23,293 nt of DNA from Apostichopus parvimensis. Lineage: Eukaryota > Echinodermata > Holothuroidea > Aspidochirotida > Stichopodidae. Location: contig KN888834.1 of assembly GCA_000934455.1 (NCBI GenBank), positions 33,031 to 56,323 on the forward strand, written 5' to 3'. A program made the translations under genes and the position numbers. Every line of letters begins with the position of its first letter. The stretch's first letter is position 1. Below are positions 1 through 10,600 of the stretch, one piece after another. The notes under the pieces were generated by a model that did not search any database, was not told where the DNA came from, and was given only the letters and a program-made list of their open reading frames with translations.

Positions 1-1321
1 AAAAGACATAAAGAGTATAAATGACAAATTGCAGAAGATTATGCCATAAACTTGATAGACTATGTATTTAAACAGCAGGCTTTGTGCAATGTCTGTGAAT
101 GATGTATACAATAAAAATAGACAACATTTGCGTAACACTCCCCTGCATATTAAAATATTAGCAAGGAATTCCTCTAAATAGTCCGAGGAAGTTAAAACTG
201 CAAAATATCAGCATAAAGGTGATAAGAAAGCTTGCATACACTGTGACTTATATTCTGGATTTGCATCAGGCCCGTAGCCAGAACAGGGCAAAGCGGGCCT
301 ACCCCCTCCCCCATGCACATTACTGGGCACCACAGTCATGTATACCAAAATTTAATAAGTTACAGGACACTGGTACTGTGCCACTCCTTAAATTAGTGGT
401 ACCCCTTTTAAATAGTTCCACCTCCTAACCCAGAATTCCTGGCTACTGTTTGCGCATAGTCATTCAAAATAGAAATGACATTAGCATTAGCACAAACCCT
501 GGTACACCAGATCAAACTGGGGATGAAAGCAACATTTTGGTATGCATCTCTCATTGTACAATTCATTTACTAGAGCGTTTCAAGCTCACACTTGTCAAAA
601 AATTCTAGAGGCCTACTGTTACCAGGGAGATGGTAGTCATTAAATACAAACATGGAAATTGCAACCAATCATATAAATGGCTTTCAAATGTGTCAAAACA
701 AGTTTGGTGGTTCCTTTTACATAACAAAAAAACCAAAAAAGCATCTCTATAAACAAGAAACATTTCCAAGTAAAGCATACCGTATCAAATATGACAGATC
801 ATGAACAAAATTGCACATGAGAGTCCGCTATTTGCCATCCCTCCACATCCGACACACTCTCCTTTCCCCACTGAGTTTCCATTGTAACAATGACATACAT
901 GAAACATATGGCACAGTGAGCCAGCAAGTTTACCTGAATGGAAGCTTCTTGATTGGTAGAAATTACAAGTGTGTCAAGAAGGAAGTGAATTTTCCCCATT
1001 ACATGTTTGAAAACGAAAGAATAAAAAATAGGCCATATTGTCTAATGGAATCATCTCTTTTAGAAGGAATTTGCTTTTGTCAGTTTGCAAACTTTGTCAT
1101 CCACCCTCTCTCCTCTTTCCCTCATTTTCCCCTCTTTCGCCATCCCCTAGTTTTTCCTCCCTCCCCATGCCCTTATATTTCCCTCTCCCCCCATTCCCTC
1201 AATTTTCAAAAGTAAAATCCTACTGACATCAATCGATACACTTACCTATGTCTATGAGAGAATGCTTAACTAGAACGTACTTACAAAAAATAAGTGTAAA
1301 TTGATAAAATTATTTGTCTGT
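1..1321. other. 3' flanking DNA, no gene seen
   Basis: Short open frames here have no coding-like composition and no splice-supported partners. It holds a candidate degraded inverted-repeat element (267-448) and a pyrimidine-rich stretch at about 1098-1200 on the plus strand made of CCCTC and TTTCC runs. Confidence 0.6.
267..448. mobile_element. Candidate degraded short inverted-repeat element
   Basis: The left end reads CAGGCCCGTAGCCAG; the right end reads CTGGCTACTG, which is the inverse of the left end with a 5-base gap (GGGCC missing). The flanks TTTGCAT and TTTGCGCAT are similar, like a damaged target-site duplication. The interior has no coding capacity. The ends are short, so the call is tentative. 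Confidence 0.35.
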
Positions 1322-1327
1322 TTTATT
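1322..1327 (-). promoter_or_regulatory. Likely poly(A) signal AATAAA
   Basis: The canonical hexamer on the minus strand (TTTATT on plus) lies about 170 bp after the stop and is followed on the transcript strand by a T-rich TTATTTTTTG tract, as expected near a cleavage site. Confidence 0.5.
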
Positions 1328-1495
1328 TTCAATCAGGTTAAAAAGAACAGGGTGCCTGGTCTCTCCGTGGAAAACATTTCGTCCTCAGATGACTAGACAA
1401 AACAAAAAAACCTTATTTAAATTGTTCAAGTTTGTGAGACTATATGAGGCTCAAACGAGTCTGTCTTTATCCGACCGGTACTGAGAACCTTTCCT
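1322..1495 (-). other. 3' UTR of the coiled-coil gene
   Basis: The sequence between the TAG and the first AATAAA on the minus strand has no further open frame that continues the protein. An AATAAG variant lies inside it near 1411-1416. The real end is unknown without transcripts. Confidence 0.5.
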
Positions 1496-1659
1496 CTATT
1501 GGGTGGTACAATTCTCCTGATCCTGTAAGTTCTCTATTTCGGCATCCAGCCAAGCAGCACTCTCTAGTGATGGTTGGTCCTTTCTTACAGGCTTTTCAAA
1601 TACGTCCGCATTCCTTAACCGTTTGGCTGGTGACTGGTGTACGGCAGGACTATTGTTAT
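1496..1659 (-). CDS. Exon 24: terminal coding exon, residues 1708-1761 and stop
   Basis: Acceptor TTCTTACATTATTGCAG|ATAACA, phase 1 in, TAG stop at 1496-1498. It encodes NNSPAVHQSPAKRLRNADVF and a tail containing ESAAWLDAEIENLQ. SPAK is a full CDK-type consensus site (S-P-x-K) directly adjoining a basic KRLR stretch, which could serve as a nuclear signal or a cyclin-docking RxL-like motif. Those functions are inferred from motif shape only. Confidence 0.85.
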
Positions 1660-4600
1660 CTGCAATAATGTAAGAAATAGATACTGGAGTCATCGCTGAA
1701 TATAAAACCTCTAGTGCCGATTCCTTTAAGATCCCAAGCCTCGCAATACAGGCTATCTACTGGCTAAATAACAGTGGATTGTAACTGTTTGCTGGTAGAT
1801 AAAGCACAACTAGACCATTTTTCTGCCAGTGCAAATTAATTTGGCTTTTGTATCAACTTCAAGGGAAAATGCAGGTGGAAATTTGGTTTAACCATTAGAT
1901 ATTTTATGCACTGACATATTTTAGCAAGTGGTTGCAGTCGTGAGGTTCAAGGCCAAAGATATACACACCTTGACTACAGAAAAGGTATTGTATCCTGTAC
2001 CAATGCTACAAACTTCTTCTTTCTTAACCTTGCCCAATCTTTTGGAATCACCTTTCCAATTAGCCCTGCGGCTCGATGACAATAACGACTTCTTTCCAGA
2101 TTGTTATGCAAAGCAGTTTAATAGGTATATTTGCTACAACAGTCTTGCAGACCTCGGCTAATTATTCATATTTTAATTTGGAAACATGAAAGACCTTCTT
2201 GAGCTATTAAAACATCATCTTTTGTGATAAGATCCCAAACTTAACAACACCCCTTGTGATAGTGTATTTTTGGAAATGTTGTCTTAAAAATACTTCGCAC
2301 TTTATCGTAATTAAAACACAATTTTTTATATTTTTTTTATGGAAATGTGAAAATGGTTACACTACATTCAGCGAATGAAAGAAATGTGAAGAAACAAAGT
2401 AACATACAAATTGGATTGTGTTTTTCATCAATTTGTGATATGACTGACCTTTAAGGGGTTTTGAGGTGGTAGGGGGGCCATCTATCTTTCTCTTGCCGTG
2501 GATGAACTTGCTATATTCTCCCTTCCAGTATTCCTTCTTCTCCTTCATTTCTTCATATTTAGACCTTTGGGTGAGGAAATGATAGATTCAGCTAGAAATT
2601 GATGAACTGCCATTTACATGCATTGTTGAGAAAGGGGAGTGGGAGGGTGGGTTATAATGTATAATAGGTATCTCATTGTCTCATAGTACTCTAAATATTA
2701 AGATATATATTAGCTATGACTGGTCTGTTCCTTCAAGCATTGTTTGTCACCTACTATTATCATAATTTGGCAATGAATTCTGAACAAAAGTTCTCATAGA
2801 TTGGGTCGACGTAAATGGTCTTGGAGGTGAAAGATGGTGGGAGGGGGAGGGATGGGGGAGAGGGTAAACTAAGGGGGAAGGAGTGAGAGTGGAGAACAAA
2901 CCTAGGTTCATAGGCAAGATAACATACTAATGTCCGAGTATTAAAACAGATAACAATGTGCTACTTTTTAACAGTTTTCTTACATCTATTAAACTATTTT
3001 CTGATCCTTACCGTTCTGTTTTGTAAAGTTCCGAGACTTTCTTGAGTTTCTTCTCCACTACGATGTTTTCCTTTTCTAGATGGTAGTTATGGGATTTGAG
3101 GTGAAGCACGGCCACTGATGCTATGACTCCCGAACCACAGCTATTGACTGTCAGGAGAGCAAACATTTATAAAGAAGTTATCAAAACGATACCACTGATT
3201 GAAAGTGGATGCTCTGAAAACAGAGAAAAATCTTAACTTAAAGCCAAATGCAACCCTGTTGGACAATACCTATCTCAATTTGACTGCTGTAATGTGGAAA
3301 CATGTCGACAGTTGGCGGTACGAGAGTGACTGATCAAGATTCTTTGCCATTGTTTTTAAGTCGCATCAGTTTTAGTAAGGAATCTGCCCAGTTGCAAACA
3401 AATTTAACCGATCTTAGAGAAATAATTTTGCGTGTGACCTAAACTAGCCCTGATCGATAACAGAAAACAGCCATTTCGTGTGCTCATAAGTCGGTCAGCT
3501 TGCAGGTTTTTTTGTAAAACTTGGAAACTGGTTCTCGAAGACTATCCCAATTAAGGTCTGGACAGTTGAGTCGGGTCAAGTTCAGTCTGGCATTGTGCTT
3601 GCATAACTTAACAGAGGGCGGTATACTGCCCAACAAAGTTTCTTGAAGAAGGATATGATTCTCGATATCTCTTGAACACGATATTTTTCTCTTCAGATAT
3701 TCATAAGATGTTACATAATGAACAAACTCAGTGTTTATCCTCAGACTATTTCTGCCAGAGAAAATTGGAATGGATTGTAGTTAGCCTCTCCAGAAATTTA
3801 TTCAGAGAGAATTCAACATTACGATCCTGACTCACCCGATGGTCCCGACAAATCATTCATCATTTCGTTGTACTGTTGTAGCTGACGTTTGTGGGATTTT
3901 CGTTCAGCTCCCAACTCGTCTACCCTAAAGGAAGAGGAACAACAGAACAAAACTTATTATCTTGTTCGTAAATCGCTGGTCCTCACAAAGAGTTGAGACG
4001 CTATATGGTATCAAGCCTAGAATTTCAACAAGTTTAGGCACTCGCTTGATAATGCCAGAACAATCAAAATTTAATGGGTAATATAAAATTCACACTTGCA
4101 TTTCCTTTAATTAATACAAAAGCAGCAATAATATTGCAACGACAGAATTTTTTTTTTTACTACATGCAAATGGTGAAATCCAATGGCATTTAGCCAGTAA
4201 ATAGCCCAAATTTCAGTAAATAGCCAAATTTCAGTAAAAAGCCCAAATTTCAGTAAATAGCCCAAATTTCAAATAAAATGGTGACTATCGTTCTTACAGT
4301 GTCACAAGGTCTTCTTTCGTTAAGGTCTTTGGATCAGGAATATCAGTCACGGTCTGGAGGGAAAATGATTAAAAATAGTCACAAATTTAATACCTTGATT
4401 ATAAATAATTATATAAAGTTGATAAAAGGATGATACTTTTGATATTTTGATTCAAGTTTTAATCAAGAAACTTACACTACTAATGGTTGTAATATCAGTT
4501 AGACTGTTCCATACACAATGTACATATCTCTCTGCTAAGTACCAAGGTAACATGACATAACATTAAAAACATGGCTCTACTTGTCAGTCGTTCTAGCAAC

Positions 4601-7600
4601 GAGTTCAAACGTAATTTGTGGCCGCCATGTATGCATCATCCATCATCCATCTCTGAGAGTTCTTATATATAAATGTACATAAGAAAGCTGAATTTCTCTT
4701 GAAATCCAGTCTTTGCCACTTTCTGGGGTTGTATCGAATGAAACTAGGCCGTGAGCTGGGGTCACACGGAATGCAAGGCACTTTGGCGTCTGAATGGCGC
4801 ACCCAGGAAAGAAATAGCATTATAGGGACCACCACCAACTAAGAGCTGGATAGCTCAATTGGTAGAGCGCTAGGCTTCTAATCCTGAGGTCACACTGGTT
4901 TGAATCCTGTTCTAGCCATAATTGCTTTTTACTCTTTACCAATCCTGAAACTTGTCTGAAAGCTCTGAGTAAGGCTACATGACTGTGTTTGTATACATCA
5001 TGTAGGCTAATAAATTCAACATTTCACACACAAAAAAAACATTATACCTATTGTCTTTTCCCACTCTTCACCCAAATTTCAGGTACAGTATCCCCACCCA
5101 CCCCCCCACCCCACCAACCCACCTTATCCCCAAACTCAAGATACATCTTGAGGAAAGAATGATGCAACTTACGTCAAAGGATGCCGATCCTTCCATGGTT
5201 TCACTACATGAGATGCTACCTTGTGATGATGGTCCACGACTCTTCTCCAATGTCGTTAGTTTAGACTGTGAGTGTAAAAAAAAAACAAAGATGTACCACA
5301 TCAATATGCTGGACAGTAACAGATATTAACAAAACCCAGGCAGAAAGGAGTTAGCATAGCAACTGCCATTGAGGTGTGAGGGAATGGATAAGGAGAGAAT
5401 GCAAAGGGTTTCTTAGCTATTAAAGGGTGTGAAGACTGACGCATAAAAAAACATCTCATGTCGGTAATCTGACCTAGTTTCGAATGAGGTGTAACAGAAG
5501 TGTTAGACACCACCATCGATCCCAGAAAATACACACACAGCCTGCTACTGTCGGTAATTAGACACTAGTGTACAGTCAATACACACAGCTACGGTCAATA
5601 CCCACAACACAGTGTACATAGCAGCGATGGACATATCAGGTCTAGATCAAAGATAACAAGGTATCACGTTTCATTACTGTCTGCATTTTTTAGCGACAAG
5701 AAGAAAACTTCACTTGCAAGCAACGGAAGGTTAACTTTTTCAGAGCGCGGCACGCGGTTTGGGGCGAGTCTTCAATGCCTTTAAGCTTTTAACTATGTTG
5801 AGCTCCCTAACTTGCGAGCTGTTATAGGGCTTTTAGAGTACATCTGAAGTAGGGCTGCATTGCAAATGGACAGATACAATTTTGGACAGTCACAAATCAG
5901 ATACAACTTTTGGAAAATCGCAATTAATATTGATAATTAAATCTGGTATAGTTTTAACATGTGTAAACATGCAGGGCATTCCATACAGGACCCCAGTGTC
6001 ACAATCTACAGGGTCTTCTTACCTCAACAAAGGGGCAGTTAATGGAAAGCCATTTAGGTAACTAAAACAAAAGTATACAACTATTCAGCTTTAACTCATT
6101 TCATTGGTGTACAACATGTCTAATATGTCATTGCTGTTCATAAATATGCAGATATGAACTTATATAAAACAAATAGTTTCTGTTTCCATGTTCTCACTTG
6201 ATTTGTACAAGATTGATACAGACAGTTTAAACAAAGAGCTTAGCTTCTACAGAACTGTATCAAATTAGTGTAAACTTTCTACTCAATCGAAGTCTCTTGC
6301 CAAGAAATCCTGTAGGGCAGGCAGTGTTTGATTTTCTCTATTCTACTATTCTCACATGTAAGGTACTTTAACAAGCTCCATCAATAAGATGGGTTATTAT
6401 AAGGGATTCTCTTCCCCCCCCCCACCCCCCATCCTGATGAGCACATCACACTCACCTGTAATTCCTTGTTGATTCTCTTGGTTTCTGAATGAAGTCGCTT
6501 CTCCTCTATAAGACTTTGATTCAATCTTTTAAGAGTGGCTGAATCATCTTTCTGGTCTTCTGGTTTTCTTGTTGACTTCATCAGTTTGGATGAGGTTCTC
6601 TACAGGACAATGGAGAAAAAAAATTGTTTGGTTTAAAAAATTCGAAATCTGCAACTACTGGTCGAGTCACTGAGATGATCTGATATGAAAATACAGTCCT
6701 TGCTAAAAAGCTGTTGTGCAAACTGAGCTAAACAATGTAAAGAAAACAAGCCAACCTTTAACTCAAGTAACTAATGAAAACATGATTCTAGGGAAGCATT
6801 TCAATCCTCTCATCGCCCATTCCTCTTTACTTTGCCCCCCCCCCTCCACCCCTTCCTTTCACTCCTCTCAAACATCTCCTTACATCAGGGGTGGGCAACC
6901 TTTTTGAATGAATGGGCCAGATATAAAGAGTGAAAAATTGACTGGGGCGCACCTAACCAACGACCTGCTGTTGATTTCAAACCTTTGATTCCGAGGACTT
7001 TCAAGCAATAGGTGTGTGTACTTAATCCGTATTCACAAAAACATAAAGTCAATACAGTACAGTTGATAATTAATGGGGATAATAGGCTTACCAGGCAGCT
7101 CATTAGTGCCGAAAAATTCTAAGCAGCTAGCTCGTTTTTTGCGATGATGTAAAATAGATTGATTTTTTTCTTTTTCTTGAGACATCTCACGGGCCGCAAA
7201 AAAATCACTGGCGGGCCGCATGTGGCCCGCGGGCCGTGGGTTGCCCATCCCAGCCTTACATATATGCTCTTCTTTCATCTTGGTCAATGCTTTAATGTTA
7301 CTTCCTCACATAACTTTCAAAGCATTCTTAGTTTAGGTTTACCTCATCTTCCAACTCTGCCAGCAGTGTTTCATTCTTCAGTTTTTCTTCCTTCAATAGT
7401 TTTCCAGCAATTTCTTGTTCCCTGACAGCAACCTTGTACTTTTTATTAGCAGTTTTACTAATGTCCATCAGCCTTTTTACCTTTGATAAAGCTTGTTCCT
7501 CAAAGCACTTCAATTTTTCCTGAAAAATTAAATGAAAATAAATTATTTTTCTGCTGGTAACAGACATATGTATCTGGTTTAAGGCAACATTTTGTGCTTG

Positions 7601-10600
7601 ATCGACATTTTGACCCAACGTTCTGTCAGTCAGACTATATCTCAAAATAACATTGCAATTGATCCAATTAGGACACTATCTTAGATTTGTTTTCAAAAAC
7701 AAAAGTTAATGAGTGAGTTATTAACAAATTTAATTCATATCTCAACATTCCTTTGTACAAACACTTTGTCATATCGCTATTTACTACAAACTTTATGGAC
7801 AGTTGAATTTTTTTAAATGAAACTTGACTAGTCACACTAATGACCTACATGGACACAGAATTCAAGTCTCAAAATGGCATCAAACTATTGATCAAATTCA
7901 ACGCCAAAACCTTTTTCCTTGCTCAATTTCTGCTTTCTCTTCACCAACATTAGTGCAACAAAAACTGTCATTTTGTTAATATACACTTAGCATATGCTGT
8001 ATCCATGGCAACAGAATTTCCTTACACTCAACTGACATTGACTAAAATTGACTAAAAGTAGATAATTCCAAAAATTCTTAATGGCTCCTACATTTTTAAA
8101 GTAATCCAGACCTTATCGTAGTCTGTAGAATGTAAAAGATTTTGATTTCTCTGTCAGGCACCTCCAACAAGTTTAGAGGCAAGTAAGCACATCAATACAC
8201 AAAGAGGTAAATGGCAGTTTATTATGTACTATGACAACATTGTGGCTTCTATTTACATTAATGCTCATCAGTGCTGACCCAAACTTTTAGCTAGCTTAAA
8301 CTGCTAAAAATATTCTTAAATATTTTTCCCAAGGTCTTGACCCTTCATATAATAATACCCAAGGTATCGGGAAGTGTTATACATACAATTAACTGATTCA
8401 GTACAAAGAAGTGCTTTGAAGCTTGATAGAAATTTGTTTTGAAGTAGAAGCATGTGCGACCATTTTGTTTTTACTATCTAACAATTTTGGAGCTCAGCTA
8501 ACACTGAATGAACACCTTTGCATGTATGGGTATGGGCTTACTACAAGTCTAAAAGATTTATTTATATCATCAATTTTGTATTTCATCATCTCACCTCCAA
8601 TTTAATATTTCTATCAGATAATTCCTGTTTCTCTTCCTGAAGTGATTTAACCCGGACACCATCCACCTGGTTCTGAAAGTAAAAATGATATTTTACATAA
8701 ATAAACGGAAGAAGAACAAACTTGCACCATTCTATCATCATATTTTGTCAAAAAGATCAAGATCGGTGAGAAGAGATCCCCTCCTTCCAAATATAATATG
8801 CACAGAAAAGAAAATCTTTCAAGGCTCTCTCCGGGAATCTCTGCATCTTTGAATTTACAAACTACAGCATCTTTCTAAAATCATGCTCACCTTCATAGCC
8901 AAAGTTTCCTCCTGACATTCCTCCTCTACAACTTTATTAGTTTCATTTAATGAAGCTTGTATGTCATGAATAATCACACGGTATGCAAGGTGGAGTCCCG
9001 GGATAGGGTGGGAAACCATAGGGGGTTGGGGGGGGATGGGGCTTCGGATTTAACAGAGATCACCATCAACCTCAAGTTGTCTATACCTGATTTACTAGAG
9101 CACTTAACTTGTTAACCTGCAGTCACTGGTTTCGGATACCATTTTAGCCCATAATATAAAAATTATAAATATATAATATTTATAAAAACTATAAATATTC
9201 TCTCAATATTCCATAAAATCTCAACTATCGAGATATACCCATATTCATTCTCTTTCTACAACATTTAATGTCAAAACAGACTTGATGGTCAGCTTCACCT
9301 CAGTTTGCATTTCGGCCGACAATTTTTCATTCTTGTGTCTTTCTTCCGTCAATAGTTTTTCGGCTTTCTCCTGTTCCTTGATAGCCTTCTGGTATTTTTT
9401 ATTAGCAGTTTGACAACTCGTCATTAACGCCTTCATCTTAGCGATGGCTTCTTCTTCGTAGCTCTTCAATTTTTGCTGCAAAATAAAAGCGAAGGAGAAA
9501 TTAATTTACGTCAGTAATTTATTCTCCAGCACAAACAAATGTGTCAAAGTGACATTCCCAATAATAATGAAGTCTTCTATCAATTCAAGTAGGCTGTTCA
9601 GGTGGCAAAATATCTAGAAAAAGTAAGAAACATCCAGAATTTTCTCTCGAGGCGTTTAAAACAACATTTAATTGTTGTCTTACCGTTTATTAGACTCACA
9701 AAATTTGCTGTTTCCTACTTTTGTCATACAGGACTATTTAATATCCTGGGTTTTTAATGCCTTTCCTAGATAAGTAATTGAGAATATGGCTCTGCGTACT
9801 TTGTATGTACATATAAGTTACCAAAAAAAAGTGAAGAAAATGAAAGTTGGATAAAAACAAAAGATACCTGTAATTCTTCATTGAGTTTCTTTGACTCTGA
9901 ATGGAGTTTCTTCTCCTCATCTAAACTTTGAGTCAATGTTTGAAGCTCGTTAGTATCATTCTTGTCATCTTGTCTGGTTTCTAATTGCATCTCTCTCAAT
10001 GCGGCTCTCTGTTTTACAAAAAGGGTTGAAAAATAACAAAACAAATAAGTACAGTTCACCTAATAAGGTCTACAGTATTGTCCCCAAATATGCTAGAATG
10101 TCACCTAATGGTTGCTAATGCTCAGATTTTAACAAGTGCTTAATTATCAAACTACAAAGCTTCCTTAGTAAGACAATTAAATATCTAATTGAACTCATTT
10201 CTATGTCTCGAGGATCATAGTCTCTAGGATTGGGTGGCTTAATAGGAACACAGAGAAGGAAAAAAAAGTGTCCCAAAATCTCAAAATTTTGACTTTTTAT
10301 CTCAAAATTTTGACTATTTATCTCAAAATGTTGACTATTTATCTCAAAGAAGCCTGCTAAAATCTGGGGTCAATACAGAGGACCTTTAAAACATGATTCG
10401 CTTTCTCCACTCTGAGCTCAAAAGCTCTTTGACACTTATTACAACATGTACATCAATTAAGGTGGACAGCATACGTGATGGTGACAGGCCAATATGAAAG
10501 TAGAATGGGTTTTGCACATGCTTTGACTTGTACAACCAGGTATGTGGGAGTATGTGACAGTAGTGTGTTTGAGAAAGGGTTATTACATACACACACAGGT

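Larger units (their letters stand above)
4354..5172 (-). other. Intron 19 (exon 19 to 20)
   Basis: 819 bp. It holds the tRNA-derived SINE (about 4843-5039) and a C-rich plus-strand tract at 5092-5123, which is G-rich on the transcript. Confidence 0.7.

Noticed and set aside
811-1215. 134-codon plus-strand open frame in the 3' flank
   Set aside because: Its second half is translated from a low-complexity pyrimidine tract (Ser, Pro, Phe runs) and there is no splice or homology support.
2357-2448. Extension of exon 23 to a stop at 2357 as the true C-terminus
   Set aside because: The extension is intron-like (hydrophobic, AT-rich), whereas the GTCAGT donor joins in phase to exon 24 with a coherent basic tail. 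It remains possible as a minor isoform.
3012-3147. Transmembrane helix at GVIASVAVL
   Set aside because: The hydrophobic run is only about ten residues and is followed at once by His, Lys and coiled-coil sequence.
4844-4918. Functional tRNA gene (apparent TCT anticodon)
   Set aside because: The anticodon stem has two mismatches, the B box has a T for the invariant C, and a SINE body with A-rich tail follows.
7033-7287. 84-codon minus-strand frame across the GC-rich end of the MITE
   Set aside because: It arises from the transposon terminal sequence and has no relation to a transposase.
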